Source: Deltaproteobacteria bacterium (GTDB lineage: Bacteria; Desulfobacterota_B; Binatia; UBA9968). From it: DNA of 19,170 nt. The translations under genes were made by a program, and so were the position numbers. Below the pieces are notes generated by a model. The model ran no database searches. It had not been told where the DNA came from and saw nothing but the letters and a program-made list of their open reading frames with translations. Below are positions 7,405 to 16,300 of the stretch, piece by piece. The stretch lies in contig VBKY01000159.1 of the NCBI GenBank assembly GCA_005879255.1, positions 1-19,170 of the forward strand, in the 5' to 3' direction. Each line of letters starts with the position of its first letter. Position 1 is the stretch's first letter.

Positions 7405-8313
7405 TCAGTGATCTCTTGGCTGAGGAGTTTTCCTTAAGCGTGAAAAAGTAACCAGAGCGAGTGCAGTAAAGAATGTAACGAAAGTTACGAGTAGGAACAC
7501 ATTTACGTGCAGGAATGGCGCTTCCCGCGGAAAATCAGCCAAACGGGTTTGGAACTTTCCCTTATCAAAATCGTAGACATAAGCGTTTTGCCACTCAAAG
7601 CAAGTGATGGGCTTTGCAAAGCCAATGTCGTCTCGACGTGTTTCCGTCGGAACATCGATTGCCTTATAGATGCAGGTTTTGAATTCCAGGGAGGCATTTT
7701 TTACGCCAGTTCCGGTAACGAACGCCCCGGCGGGGTGATCGGTCAGGTAAACAACCGGAATTGTCGGTTTTTCGGCGCCGTAGTATTTCTGGGTCTCCTG
7801 ATCATAGGAGCCGGGGTTATTCCACCTTAATAAATAAAACCTGCCGTATTCAGGATCGCTGTTGTATGCGGGATCAGTGTCCTGCGAATCGATCACCCAT
7901 TGAGGAAAGCAAAGAGGAACACTTTCTCCGAAGCTCGGTACCACATAACTTAAATTTCTAGTGATCTTGCCTGCGGCGTTCTTTGAACTGTCAAAAACGC
8001 AGCCCTTTACGAATTGAACAATGGCGTATTTCTCGAGCGCATCCACCGAATCGGTCTCGTATTCCATGATCACGCCGGTGCCGTGAGTGGGATATTTTGG
8101 GTCGTCACTGAACCAAACTTCGTAAACCGACTTTGTGAGCGTGAATCTCTTGAGATCGCAGGTGTCGGTCGACCGGCAGTCCGGATTCAAAAAGTCCTGT
8201 TTTGTTTCTGAGAACGTGTGCACATGCCCTTTTTCGGTAAAGTGACCATAAGAGTTTCCCGCAAGAAGGGAGATGAGTAATATGAAAGGAAGGCAGAAAA
8301 ATGTCTTCATCAT
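7405..8313 (-). CDS. Exported protein with C-terminal membrane anchor, unknown
   Basis: I do not recognise a family for this 302-residue protein. The start at 8313 (or the adjacent Met at 8310) is chosen because it places a clean signal peptide first: MMKTFFCLPFILLISLLAGN, then SYGH. An upstream in-frame TTG adds ten residues without features, and no strong Shine-Dalgarno is visible. The mature part has six cysteines (PDCRSTDTC, KGCVF, PLCFPQ, KTCIYK, TCFEW), an even number that suggests three disulphides in the periplasm. Near the C-terminus, HVNVFLLVTFVTFFTALALV is a single transmembrane helix, followed by a basic tail (SRLRKTPQPRDH), so the bulk should face the periplasm. Neither neighbour indicates a pathway. 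Confidence 0.75.
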   Translation of the reverse strand: MMKTFFCLPFILLISLLAGNSYGHFTEKGHVHTFSETKQDFLNPDCRSTDTCDLKRFTLTKSVYEVWFSDDPKYPTHGTGVIMEYETDSVDALEKYAIVQFVKGCVFDSSKNAAGKITRNLSYVVPSFGESVPLCFPQWVIDSQDTDPAYNSDPEYGRFYLLRWNNPGSYDQETQKYYGAEKPTIPVVYLTDHPAGAFVTGTGVKNASLEFKTCIYKAIDVPTETRRDDIGFAKPITCFEWQNAYVYDFDKGKFQTRLADFPREAPFLHVNVFLLVTFVTFFTALALVTFSRLRKTPQPRDH

Positions 8314-8379
8314 TGGGTCGGGAACGCAGCCTAGCGGATTCAAAACTCAGGTGTCAACGGGGTCAAGCTATCTCTCAGC

Positions 8380-8495
8380 AGCCAGTTCCAATGGTTCCAG
8401 TCGTTCCATCGCTACGACAAACTACTGCAGCCCGTTCGAAACGTTCAACCGCTCCGGTCCGTTCAAGACGTTCAAATTAAAACCACGGCCCGTTG
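8380..8495 (+). repeat. Dispersed repeat copy, no hairpin module
   Basis: The copy reads CAGTTCCAATGGTTCCAGTC, GTTCCATCGCTACG, then ACTACTGCAGCCCGTTCGAA, ACGTTCAACCGCTCC and CGTTCAAGACGTTCAA, with CGGCCCGTTGAAC at the end. The 9-nt-period tract is clear; the ACGTTTTGA arms are absent. It fills the space between the exported-protein gene and ftsH. Confidence 0.75.
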
Positions 8496-8650
8496 AACTC
8501 TCTTTCGGTGAGCCGGCAGGGAGATAGGCCGAGAGAGAATGCAATTGGTTCGAAGTTTAGAAGGATCGGCGCAAGCTATCGATGGTATCCTTCTGTACCC
8601 GAAAGAGCTAGTATCAACACCAGCGATGCGAGAGGGGGTTTTCCCTGAAC

Positions 8651-8656
8651 GGAGGA
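8651..8656 (+). promoter_or_regulatory. ftsH ribosome-binding site deciding a TTG start
   Basis: GGAGGA lies four bases before the TTG at 8661. The next in-frame ATG (residue 8) has no such site and would cut into the first membrane helix, so the TTG start is preferred. Confidence 0.7.
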
Positions 8657-8660
8657 ATTC

Positions 8661-10499
8661 TTGAGTCAATCATCAAAACGTATGGCACTTGGGTTGGTGT
8701 TGGTGCTCGTGTTGTTTGGGATTTTTAGCGTGTTTAGCAAACAATACCGGCGCGAACCGGAAATTGTTTTCAGCGAATTTATCGGGGCCGTGGAGCGCGG
8801 CGGCGTTCGAGAGGTCGTGATCCAAGGACAGAATATTCAGGGCAAATACAAGAACGGCGAGCAGTTCAGAACTTTTGCGCCGGATGATCCGGAGCTGGTG
8901 AAGACATTGCGGGCTAAGGACGTGAAAATCGCCGCAAAGCCCGAGGACGAGTCGTCGTGGTACATGGTGCTGCTGCTTAACTGGTTTCCAATGCTGCTTC
9001 TGCTTGGCGTGTGGATATTTTTTATGCGCCAGATGCAGGTGGGCGGCGGTAAGGCGATGTCCTTTGGCAAGAGCCGGGCAAAACTGCTTACGGAGAATCA
9101 ACACCGCGTAACCTTTAGTGATGTCGCCGGCGTGGATGAGGCCAAAGATGATCTGCAAGAGATCATCGCATTCCTAAAAGATCCGAAAAAATTCACGAAA
9201 CTTGGCGGCAGAATTCCCAAAGGGTGTTTGCTCGTGGGGGCGCCGGGAACTGGCAAGACCCTGTTGGCTCGTGCCATCGCGGGCGAAGCCGGAGTCCCGT
9301 TTTTCAGCATCAGTGGTTCCGATTTCGTAGAAATGTTCGTCGGGGTCGGTGCATCTCGTGTTCGTGATCTGTTCGTCCAGGGCAAAAAGCAGGCGCCTTG
9401 CATCATTTTTATCGACGAAATCGACGCCGTCGGGCGTCACCGCGGAGCCGGCTTCGGAGGCGGCAATGACGAACGGGAACAGACGTTGAACCAGCTGCTG
9501 GTGGAAATGGATGGATTCGAGTCCAACGAGGGAGTTATTCTTATCGCCGCAACCAACCGGCCTGATGTATTGGATCCTGCATTGCTCCGTCCAGGGCGGT
9601 TCGATCGGCACGTTGTCGTCCCACGACCCGACATCAGAGGGCGAGAAGGTATCCTGCAAGTGCACACCCGCAAGGTGCCGTTGTCAACGGATGTGGACGT
9701 CAGCGTGCTGGCGCGATCCACGCCCGGGCTTACCGGAGCGGACCTGGAGAATCTCGTAAATGAAGCGGCTTTGTTGGCGGCTCGGAATGACAAGGAAAAA
9801 GTCGAAATGCTCGACTTGGAGCTGGCCAAAGACAAGGTCATAATGGGCGCCGAACGGCGCAGCATGATTATCAGCGACGAAGAAAAACGCAATACGGCCT
9901 ATCATGAAGCCGGGCACGCCTTGGTGGCGAAGCTCCTGCCGGGCGCCGATCCGATCCACAAAGTCACGATCATTCCCCGCGGCATGGCTTTGGGTCTGAC
10001 GCAGCAACTGCCCGTGGACGAAATGCATAACTATCCCAGGGAGTATCTGCTCAATAATTTGGTCATCCTGTTTGGCGGCCGCGTGGCCGAAGAGCTTGTG
10101 CTCGAGCACATTACGACGGGCGCGGGGAATGATATCGAGAAAGCCACGGATCTGGTGCGCCGGATGGTGTGCGAGTGGGGAATGAGCGAGAGGCTAGGGC
10201 CCATGACTTTCGGCAAAAAAGACGAAGAGATTTTTCTGGGAAGAGATCTTACCCAGAAATCAGACTATTCCAAGAACACAGCCATCGAGATCGACGCTGA
10301 GATCAGGCGTATTATCCAGGAGAGCTACCAACGGGCTAAGGACCTCTTAACGACGAACCTCCGTCTGCTACATAAAGTTGCGGAGAAATTGCTCGAAAAG
10401 GAAGTTCTGGACGGTTCGGAGATTGACGCCATAGTCAGAGCTTTCAACCTTAACGGTGGAGATCCGTTGACACCATCGAGTGCGGCGGCCATTGCTTGA
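8661..10499 (+). CDS. ftsH: ATP-dependent zinc metalloprotease FtsH
   Basis: This 612-residue, membrane-anchored AAA+ protease degrades misfolded membrane proteins and selected regulators. Two transmembrane helices (about residues 8-24 and 102-121) flank a periplasmic domain of roughly 75 residues. The AAA module has Walker A GAPGTGKT (193-200), the pore-loop region [15 protein letters not shown] (222-236), Walker B IIFIDEID (248-255) and the second region of homology [20 protein letters not shown] (297-316). The protease domain carries HEAGH (His415, Glu416, His419), with Asp497 in EKATD as the third zinc ligand. All catalytic residues are present and the length is typical. The start is TTG with a strong ribosome site. 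It does not sit beside tilS, hpt or folP as in many genomes, but stands alone between two repeat blocks. It is probably one of several FtsH paralogues, since environmental diderms often carry more than one; this last point is inference. Confidence 0.98.
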   Translation: MSQSSKRMALGLVLVLVLFGIFSVFSKQYRREPEIVFSEFIGAVERGGVREVVIQGQNIQGKYKNGEQFRTFAPDDPELVKTLRAKDVKIAAKPEDESSWYMVLLLNWFPMLLLLGVWIFFMRQMQVGGGKAMSFGKSRAKLLTENQHRVTFSDVAGVDEAKDDLQEIIAFLKDPKKFTKLGGRIPKGCLLVGAPGTGKTLLARAIAGEAGVPFFSISGSDFVEMFVGVGASRVRDLFVQGKKQAPCIIFIDEIDAVGRHRGAGFGGGNDEREQTLNQLLVEMDGFESNEGVILIAATNRPDVLDPALLRPGRFDRHVVVPRPDIRGREGILQVHTRKVPLSTDVDVSVLARSTPGLTGADLENLVNEAALLAARNDKEKVEMLDLELAKDKVIMGAERRSMIISDEEKRNTAYHEAGHALVAKLLPGADPIHKVTIIPRGMALGLTQQLPVDEMHNYPREYLLNNLVILFGGRVAEELVLEHITTGAGNDIEKATDLVRRMVCEWGMSERLGPMTFGKKDEEIFLGRDLTQKSDYSKNTAIEIDAEIRRIIQESYQRAKDLLTTNLRLLHKVAEKLLEKEVLDGSEIDAIVRAFNLNGGDPLTPSSAAAIA

Positions 10500-10522
10500 A
10501 GGGGCCTGAGCTCACATCAACT

Positions 10523-10732
10523 GAAGTCGGTTCAAGCCGTTCAAACGCTGCGCTCATTAACTACTGCGGCCCGTTCCAATCGTTCCATAGCTTCGTATCG
10601 TTCCAATCGTTACAGGCTAACGCCGGTTCCAAACGTTCCAGGGTTCCAGTCGTTCCAATCGTTGACCGGAATTAAGAAGATCGGCCAGCTTCCACGTTTC
10701 GGGAATTCTCGAAACATCGAAACGTTTAAATA
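10523..10732 (+). repeat. Dispersed composite repeat with three-arm hairpin
   Basis: An expanded 9-nt-period tract (GGTTCAAGCCGTTCAAACGC, then CCCGTTCCAATCGTTCCA, then GTTCCAGTCGTTCCAATCG) runs from 10523 to about 10665. The hairpin module follows: left arm ACGTTTCGG (10694-10702), right arm 1 TCGAAACAT (10709-10717) and right arm 2 TCGAAACGT (10717-10725). In this copy the left arm pairs better with right arm 2. The linker CAATTACAACTTGG is lost. Confidence 0.8.
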
Positions 10733-11100
10733 GCATAGGACCGATTACCACCAAGCCTCTTATTTTCTTATTCTATATTCTACGGGACCAGCTCTCTCTG
10801 CTGGGTATGCTGGCGCGTCCGTGCGTAAGTTCTGACTTGAGCACGGATTTTTAGACTGATGCTGTAGTCGGTGTAAAGCTCAGGCGAGGTTGTTAAATTC
10901 GCGGCTACTGAGATCGGCGTTTGGAACGCTAGAAACGTTGCATGCCGAGAATTCCTAGAGGCCGAAATTCTGGGGGACAAATTCTGGAGGGGACACAACA
11001 TCATTTTCTTGACCCAAGACAGGGATCCTAGGCGTCGCGAGACAAAAAGAATTATGCAGTCTGTATTTGTGTGTGCTCGTCTGCAGCGATTCCAGCCCGC
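10733..11100. other. Spacer with a possible RAYT start scrap
   Basis: No complete gene is seen. The only recognisable piece is the short RAYT-like start at 10942. Two GGGGACA-type strings (about 10972-10998) follow it, in the style of the RAYT-associated motif. Confidence 0.4.
10942..10962 (+). pseudogene. RAYT start-codon scrap (MPRIPRG)
   Basis: ATGCCGAGAATTCCTAGAGG encodes MPRIPRG and matches the start of the larger RAYT pseudogene at 3550 (GTGCCAAGAATTCCTAGAGG). The preceding bases CTAGAAACGTTG also resemble TTAGAAGCGCTC upstream of 3550. The frame then continues into GGGGGACA repeats rather than protein. It is short, so the call rests on nucleotide similarity over about 35 bases. Confidence 0.5.
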
Positions 11101-11682
11101 TCAAGTTTTCGACAAGTGCAGGATCTGTATCAAATGATCCAGATTTGCTTTAATCGTTTCGAACGGCACGGTAGAGAAAGCCTTTTCACTTTGTTCATCA
11201 ACTTCTGCATCCCGTATCTCTTCCCTGACGGTGGTCAATTGGGCGGCTAGATTGGCCTTCACGATCGTCTGCGCTGCCTGAAGGGATGTTTCGGCGAGGG
11301 CAAGTTCCTTGATTGCACGTTCGTTCTCCCTCATGGCCTCCGTGAATACCTCAGCGTTGACCACGTGAAATTTTGCTTCGATGAGATCCGTCTCGGCTGG
11401 GCTCGATGCGCTAAAGATTCTCCACTGGGACGTGTTGTACTCCATCAACCATTCGTTGAAAATCAAGCCGCGGTGCCACGCGTCATTGAGAACGACTGCT
11501 ACTCGACTGAACTTTGACTGTAAACTGCCCGGAGATTTCCCTTCCAGCATAAAGCCCAAGCCTTGGGATTCCATTGCGCTGCCGTGCGCTGCAGGCGCAA
11601 ATACGCTGACCGAATGCTGGATCGCAAGGAGGGTTATCAGGAGAAGGACAAAACACAAATTGTTGAAAGGGTCCCTCCACAT
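11101..11682 (-). CDS. Exported helical protein, unknown
   Basis: This is a 193-residue protein of no family I recognise. The start at 11682 has a good ribosome site, AAAGGAG, about seven bases upstream. The N-terminus MWRDPFNNLCFVLLLITLLA, followed by a small-residue stretch ending near AHGSA, looks like a signal peptide. The mature half from about residue 100 is strongly helical and charged (EAKFHVVNAEVFTEAMRENE, then REEIRDAEVDEQSEK), consistent with a coiled coil. No cysteine remains after the signal. It lies 88 bases downstream of the lipid A deacylase-like gene on the same strand, so the two probably form a transcript. That suggests an envelope role, by inference only. Confidence 0.75.
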   Translation of the reverse strand: MWRDPFNNLCFVLLLITLLAIQHSVSVFAPAAHGSAMESQGLGFMLEGKSPGSLQSKFSRVAVVLNDAWHRGLIFNEWLMEYNTSQWRIFSASSPAETDLIEAKFHVVNAEVFTEAMRENERAIKELALAETSLQAAQTIVKANLAAQLTTVREEIRDAEVDEQSEKAFSTVPFETIKANLDHLIQILHLSKT

Positions 11683-11770
11683 AAGAGTCTCCTTTCGTCA
11701 TATGCCCTCGAGCACGGCATTTGTTAACAGTAGGTACAGATACCAGACCTCAATCGGAAGCGCTAAGGCG

Positions 11771-12421
11771 TTAGGGAGTAAAAAAAGAAAAACCGGCATA
11801 GATTACGTGGGAGTTCATGCCGGGATTACTGTCACCTATATCGGCGTTGGATATATGATGAAACTTGTAGCCGAGCGTCAGCGCTCTTTGCGGCGCGAGA
11901 AAAAACTCCACGCCTAAGCCAATTTCCGGGGTAAAATTGAAGCGCGATGAGTGAGGCACCGGGATATCGTGTTGAAAATAGAGAAAACCAACGCTCGCAG
12001 CCACAAACGGCTGTATCCAGCTCTGCTGCGCAAAATTGACCTTGAACCCCAAAGGAGAAAGGCCCGCTCCATAAATTGTCGAGCTGCCTCTTCTGACATG
12101 ATCCGGTTCGAACACGACCGCCGCGGGGAAGATATCCAGAGTGTATTCTAAAGAGACTGATTCCCACGCGGCTAAAACTCGTCCATAGCGGAGCGCGAAT
12201 AAAAAGAGCTGCCGATCCTCGATGTTGCCGGTGGAGTCCGGCGATCCACCAGCCCAGAGACCGAACTCATTCGTTCCTTTCGTAAGCGCGTAACCAGCGC
12301 CGGGCCCCGGCGAAGGTTCCGCGCCATGAACCGGTGTCAAACCGACTAGCGTGCTGAAAACTCCAAGCACCATTGCTCTGATAAGACTTTGCTGCAGGCT
12401 AAGAACGTGTCGCCTTTTCAA
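11771..12421 (-). CDS. PagL-like lipid A deacylase family outer-membrane protein
   Basis: This 216-residue protein of the acyloxyacyl hydrolase (PagL-like) family forms an eight-stranded outer-membrane barrel that removes a fatty acyl chain from lipid A. It starts at a TTG (12421) with AGGAG six bases upstream and has a signal peptide ending near VHGA (residues 31-34). Alternating aromatic strands follow (FALRYGRVLAAWESVSLEYT, IQPFVAASVGFLYFQ). The family signature is at the C-terminus: YKFHHISNAD (185-194), then NPGMNSHVIYAGFSFF (199-214). His189 and Ser191 fit the PagL catalytic His-x-Ser. The third catalytic residue, Glu in PagL, is not clearly placed, so activity is uncertain. The protein ends in an aromatic-rich strand, as expected for barrel assembly. 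It probably leads a two-gene transcript with the exported helical protein. Confidence 0.85.
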   Translation of the reverse strand: MKRRHVLSLQQSLIRAMVLGVFSTLVGLTPVHGAEPSPGPGAGYALTKGTNEFGLWAGGSPDSTGNIEDRQLFLFALRYGRVLAAWESVSLEYTLDIFPAAVVFEPDHVRRGSSTIYGAGLSPLGFKVNFAQQSWIQPFVAASVGFLYFQHDIPVPHSSRFNFTPEIGLGVEFFLAPQRALTLGYKFHHISNADIGDSNPGMNSHVIYAGFSFFTP

Positions 12422-12504
12422 TTGTGACTCCTGAGATCCTATCGGTTCGCCATCCAGTCTACACGAAAAGTAACTAGATGAAAGCTAGTCGGCTCAGTTA
12501 ACTA

Positions 12505-12705
12505 CTGCCGCCCGTTCCAGTCGTTCAATCGCTTGCTCCGTTCATCACGAAGACCGGCCCGTTCCAGCCGTTTCAAACGTTCGATCGCTTCGCTCCGTTC
12601 CAATCGTTTGCCGGATTCAACAACATGGGGAAGTCGCACGTTTCGAGAATTCTCGAAACGTCGAAACGTTGCCTGAAAGCTACAGATGACACCGCGGAGG
12701 CGCCT
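12505..12705 (+). repeat. Dispersed composite repeat with perfect 24-nt palindrome
   Basis: The 9-nt-period tract appears twice (GCCCGTTCCAGTCGTTCAAT at about 12510, and GGCCCGTTCCAGCCGTTTC at about 12556). The hairpin module at 12638-12661 is a perfect 24-nt palindrome with half-site ACGTTTCGAGAA. A second right arm, TCGAAACGT, follows at 12661-12669. All three arms carry C or G where other copies have T or A, a compensated change. The tail (CTACAGATGACACCGCGGAG, then GCGCCTGAG) matches the GATGATTCACCGCCGAGG tail of other copies. The ATG of the DUF433 gene lies about 70 bases beyond. Confidence 0.85.
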
Positions 12706-12775
12706 GAGCGCGCGAGATAAGCCGGTAGCGACGACGCGTCGTTATATGGTAAATTCGCTTCTGACGGAGAAAGCT

Positions 12776-12975
12776 ATGGCCTGGATCGTATCAGACGCCG
12801 ATCATCTTGGAGGCAAACCCCGCGTGCGGGATACTCGCATCTCGGTGACACTGCTTTTGGAATGGCTAGCTGCGGGAATGACAATCGGTGAGATCGCAAA
12901 AGAATACCCGGTCTCACGGAAGAGTCGATTCGCGGAGAATTGGAAGAATTAGTCCATTCTGAGTTGTTCACGCCA
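12776..12975 (+). pseudogene. DUF433 antitoxin, frameshifted
   Basis: DUF433 proteins are small helix-turn-helix antitoxins that usually pair with DUF5615/PIN-like toxins. The start at 12776 has GGAG (12766-12769) six bases upstream and gives MAWIVSDADHLGGKPRVRDT, the classic opening, then RISVTLLLEWLAAGMTIGEI and AKEYP. One base appears missing after that. The intact protein would continue LTEESIRGELEELVHSE, which is found in the next frame from about 12910, while the actual frame ends at 12952 in VSRKSRFAENWKN. The gene is therefore probably dead, or affected by a one-base sequence error. Confidence 0.8.
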
Positions 12976-12976
12976 A

Positions 12977-13111
12977 GTGAAAATTCCTCGACGAGAACAT
13001 GCCTGAGTCTCTAGTCGGTGCGCCCTCGAAGACCTCGGTCACGAGGTTGATTCGGGGAATCATCTCGCCGAGCAATATCGGAAGAAAATATTTATGAAAA
13101 ACAACGATTAG
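12977..13111 (+). pseudogene. DUF5615 (PIN-like) toxin remnant
   Basis: Directly after, and overlapping, the end of the DUF433 reading lies a degraded toxin. A GTG at 12977 precedes codons for LDENMPESLVGA, then the frame changes and continues ALEDLGHEVDSGNHLAEQY. Together they match the DUF5615 start (MKxLxDENMPxxLVxALxxxGHEVDS). The first Asp of the PIN-like active site (in LDEN) remains. At least two frameshifts are needed to read it, and the family's C-terminal half is missing; the last frame stops at 13111. Gene order and overlap match known DUF433-DUF5615 modules. Confidence 0.7.
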
Positions 13112-13132
13112 TTGGTTACACATAAGAGTGAG

Positions 13133-13619
13133 ATGTTTCGTCGTGTCGATCTTCCTGCGCGAGTTCCTGGGAGACTGCTGCTCCACAGCATGCCGGGGCG
13201 ATTTGAAGCGATCGAGAGCGTGTGGCATCAGCTGAGGAGCGAAGCGATTCCACCTCAAGTCCTCTAAATACGCAGAAGCTCTGGAAACCGGGACCGTTCC
13301 CTGTTCAGTCCTGCCTTTTGAAATTCGTGAAGGCGGCGTGCCCGAAGACCGGGATGCTTTCTGGGCGCTTGCCAACGATGTAGCAAATCGATTGCAGCGC
13401 GGGGAAGCGGTGCTCATTCATTGCGCGGGCGGCGTCGGCCGCACCGCGCTGCTAGCCGTCTCTGTGCTGCTTGCCTTGGGCGAACCGATGAACGAGGCGG
13501 AGAGCGTGGTCTCGCTGGCGGGATCCACGGTGGAAACCATGCCGCAGATCGAAATGCTTTCCTGGTGCGCTTCTAGAAAACAGCAGTTCAAAGGTTCAAA
13601 GTTTCAACGTTCAAAGTAG
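13133..13619 (+). pseudogene. Dual-specificity-type phosphatase, frameshifted
   Basis: This is a cysteine-based protein phosphatase fold. The first frame, from ATG 13133, gives MFRRVDLPARVPGRLLLHSM and PGRFEAIESVWHQL and stops at 13265. The rest lies in another frame: LKSSKYAEALETGTVPCSVL, LPFEIREGGVPEDRDAFWAL and the P-loop HCAGGVGRT (a match to HCxxGxxRT). It ends near SLAGSTVETMPQIEMLSW. A frameshift, and probably a loss of several codons (the strand before the substrate loop), lies at about 13235-13260. The P-loop Cys and Arg are intact, so a GTG at 13338 could still yield a 93-residue fragment with the catalytic loop but no N-terminal half. The last dozen codons run into the dispersed repeat. 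Confidence 0.8.
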
Positions 13620-13719
13620 TACTTAAGGCTGTTCCAGAGGTTCAAAAAGTTCAAGTCGTTCAACCGCTGCGCTCCGTTCAAATCGTTACAGACAATTACA
13701 ACTCGGAGGGGAACTTGCC
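13585..13719 (+). repeat. Dispersed repeat copy, no hairpin module
   Basis: GTTCAAAGGTTCAAAG and GTTTCAACGTTCAAAG start the copy. AAGTTCAAGTCGTTCAACCG, then CTGCGCTCCGTTCAAATCG and TTACAGACAATTACAACTCG with GAGGGGAACTTGC follow, matching other copies closely. The copy stops where the ACGTTTTGA arm would begin. Its start overlaps the 3' end of the phosphatase pseudogene and supplies its last codons. Confidence 0.8.
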
Positions 13720-13900
13720 AGTCATGGCGGAGAAATCTATGACTTTGCTCCGGTGAGAAAAATTCGCGCCGACCTCGATACGAGAAAGTGGAAGCCGGCG
13801 CCCTAGCAAAGAGCTAGCGAGAAACACAAAAAAGAGCGGGTGGGCATAACAATCATTACAATCTTTCGATTCGCATCTTTTTGCGACAGATAAGTTTCGC

Positions 13901-14804
<904 letters not shown>

Positions 14805-14870
14805 CTAAAGAGACTTTTAAACTGTTGCGTGTGTTTAGATTTCACTATTTAGCTGATTTCCAATACGGTT

Positions 14871-14966
14871 GCGCGCCAGGCACGAACCTTACGAATCGAA
14901 TACGACGGCGCACTTTACCACGTCATGTCGTGCGGCAATGACCGCAAAGCAATTCTTATAACTTAA
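14871..14966 (+). pseudogene. RAYT (Y1_Tnp) N-terminal relic, LRIEYDGALYHV type
   Basis: An open stretch reads ARTLRIEYDGALYHVMSCGN then DRKAIL and a stop at 14964-14966. It matches the RAYT opening MARxLRIEYxGALYHVxSRGNERKAIF almost residue for residue. There is no start codon, the conserved SRGN has become SCGN, and nothing downstream continues the protein. Confidence 0.85.
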
Positions 14967-14977
14967 AAGGGGGGAGA

Positions 14978-14997
14978 AGAAAGGCAGGCTACTTTTC
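14978..14997 (+). repeat. RAYT-upstream motif, copy 3
   Basis: AGAAAGGCAGGCTACTTTTC matches 3491-3510 apart from a two-base gap. It lies 37 bases before the next RAYT start scrap at 15035, on the same strand. Confidence 0.65.
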
Positions 14998-15034
14998 ACT
15001 GAAAGGGCGGCGGCGCGCGTGCTAGAAGCCATTT

Positions 15035-15061
15035 GTGCCGGGAATTCCACGAGGACGAGAT
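15035..15061 (+). pseudogene. RAYT start scrap (VPGIPRGR)
   Basis: GTGCCGGGAATTCCACGAGG, with CTAGAAGCC a few bases upstream, matches the start regions at 3550 and 10942. The frame gives VPGIPRGRD and is then replaced by the dispersed repeat (CGGCCCGTTCCAATCGTTCC). Only the start region survives. Confidence 0.6.
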
Positions 15062-15070
15062 CACGGGGAT

Positions 15071-15220
15071 CGGCCCGTTCCAATCGTTCCAGTCATTCAA
15101 TCGCTACGCTCTGTTCAAGTCATTGCAGATAATTACAACTTGGAGGGATTTGCACATTTTGAAAATTATCAAAACGTCAAAATGTTCTCTGAAAGCCACG
15201 GATGATTTACTGTCGAGGGC
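15071..15220 (+). repeat. Dispersed composite repeat with three-arm hairpin
   Basis: The tract CGGCCCGTTCCAATCGTTCC, AGTCATTCAATCGCTACG is followed by the linker AATTACAACTTGGAGGG. The module has left arm ACATTTTGA (15154-15162), right arm 1 TCAAAACGT (15169-15177) and right arm 2 TCAAAATGT (15177-15185). The left arm has a base change that breaks perfect pairing with arm 1 but pairs perfectly with arm 2. The tail TCTCTGAAAGCCACGGATGA follows. Confidence 0.85.
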
Positions 15221-15247
15221 CTTCACTTACCTGCTTCTTAAAAATTC

Positions 15248-15276
15248 TTGACAGTACTGTCGTCGCAGGATAGCTT
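15248..15276 (+). promoter_or_regulatory. Candidate promoter with overlapping operator palindrome
   Basis: TTGACA (15248-15253) is a perfect -35 box. Seventeen bases later TAGCTT (15271-15276) is a weak -10, 50 bases upstream of the dioxygenase start. A perfect 12-nt palindrome, GACAGTACTGTC (15250-15261), overlaps the -35 box, the position expected for a repressor site. No adjacent regulator gene is present to assign it to. Confidence 0.45.
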
Positions 15277-15325
15277 TCCCGTTGCTCGTAAGGGATCGAA
15301 TGACAAACACGAAAGAAGGTCTACC

Positions 15326-16300
15326 GTGACGGCAATTCAAGATATCATCCAAGTGGGCGTCGGTGTGCCGGATCGCGAAAGATTCGAAAATTTTGCGCGT
15401 AATCTGCTGGGATTTACCGCCAGCCAATCGCCGGACGGGAGAGTTACCTACCTGCGGCCGGATCAGTATTCCCATCGCATCGCGGCCTATACGGCTCCAC
15501 AACCAGCTCTGCAGTACATCGGTTTGGATGTCGGCGGCCATCAACAGCTTGCAGAGTGGGAGACCAAGCTCACGGCCGAAGGCATCGATTGGCGCCGCAG
15601 CAGCCCGAAAGAGCGTGCCGAACGACGCGTGACCGATTTCATTGAATTCAACGATCCCGACGGACACGCTCTTGCTTTATCGTATGGCTTCGAGGTCGAC
15701 AAAGATCCGGTGCGCTATACCCGTGATCTGAGTGTCCTGCGCTTAGGCCACGTGCTGCTCACGGTAGCAGACACCCAGCGCTCGCATGGTTTCTACACCG
15801 GCGTGTTGGGCTTTCGCCTGAGTGATTGGATCAACATCGACGACCACATTCGTTTGTGCTTCTTGCGCTGCAACGAGCGTCACCACAGCATGGCTTTCGC
15901 GCCATGCATGCCAGGCAAATCTCCCCGGCTGCAACATATCATGTTCGAAGTGGAGTCGCTCGATGACGTCATGCCCTCGTATCATTTCCTGCGCATACGC
16001 AAGGCGCCCATTGGTATGGGCCCCGGCCGCCACATCAACTGTCAGACCGTCCACGTTTACGTGCAAACACCCGGCGGATTTGGCGTCGAATTCGGCTGGG
16101 GCCAGCGCCGTCTCGATGATGCGCATCAGCCGATCGAGTATCCAGTGGGGAGTCCCATCGATATGTGGGGCGGTGCATTCAGACAGCGGATCACCTCGAT
16201 GTCACAAACCGAGCGACTATTGAAAAAAGGTGCCGCGTGCTTCGACTATCTCAGAGCCCGGGGAAACGAAAGAAAAGCGATTTTTGCGCGACGATACTGA
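15326..16300 (+). CDS. Extradiol ring-cleavage dioxygenase (VOC family)
   Basis: This 324-residue, two-domain vicinal-oxygen-chelate enzyme resembles 2,3-dihydroxybiphenyl 1,2-dioxygenase (BphC), which opens catechol-type rings next to the hydroxyls using Fe(II). The start is GTG at 15326, with GAAAGAAGG ending six bases upstream; the frame is open further upstream but without homology. The iron ligands are all in the second domain: His142 (LRLGHVLLTV), His204 (RLQHIMFEVE) and Glu255 (GFGVEFGWG). The second-sphere residues also match BphC: His187 (NERHHSMAF), His236 (GRHIN) and Tyr245 (VHVYVQTPGG). It should be active on some catechol. The C-terminus is odd: the last 14 or so residues (RGNERKAIFARRY) come from a RAYT relic, so the native stop codon was lost or displaced. 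Which aromatic compound it serves is not shown; no other pathway genes adjoin. Confidence 0.92.
   Translation: MTAIQDIIQVGVGVPDRERFENFARNLLGFTASQSPDGRVTYLRPDQYSHRIAAYTAPQPALQYIGLDVGGHQQLAEWETKLTAEGIDWRRSSPKERAERRVTDFIEFNDPDGHALALSYGFEVDKDPVRYTRDLSVLRLGHVLLTVADTQRSHGFYTGVLGFRLSDWINIDDHIRLCFLRCNERHHSMAFAPCMPGKSPRLQHIMFEVESLDDVMPSYHFLRIRKAPIGMGPGRHINCQTVHVYVQTPGGFGVEFGWGQRRLDDAHQPIEYPVGSPIDMWGGAFRQRITSMSQTERLLKKGAACFDYLRARGNERKAIFARRY

Noticed and set aside
10523..10732. Possible CRISPR array from the regularly spaced GTTCCAATCG units
   Set aside because: The period is only about 9 nt, with no 25-40 nt spacers, no cas genes, and the same tract recurs singly at many loci.
12638..12669. Hairpin module as an ordinary Rho-independent terminator
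   Set aside because: Stems are A+T-rich with no following T run, copies do not track gene ends, and the second right arm has no role in a terminator.
13338..13619. Treating the P-loop ORF as a complete phosphatase
   Set aside because: The N-terminal half of the same family lies directly upstream in another frame, so this is the back part of a broken gene.
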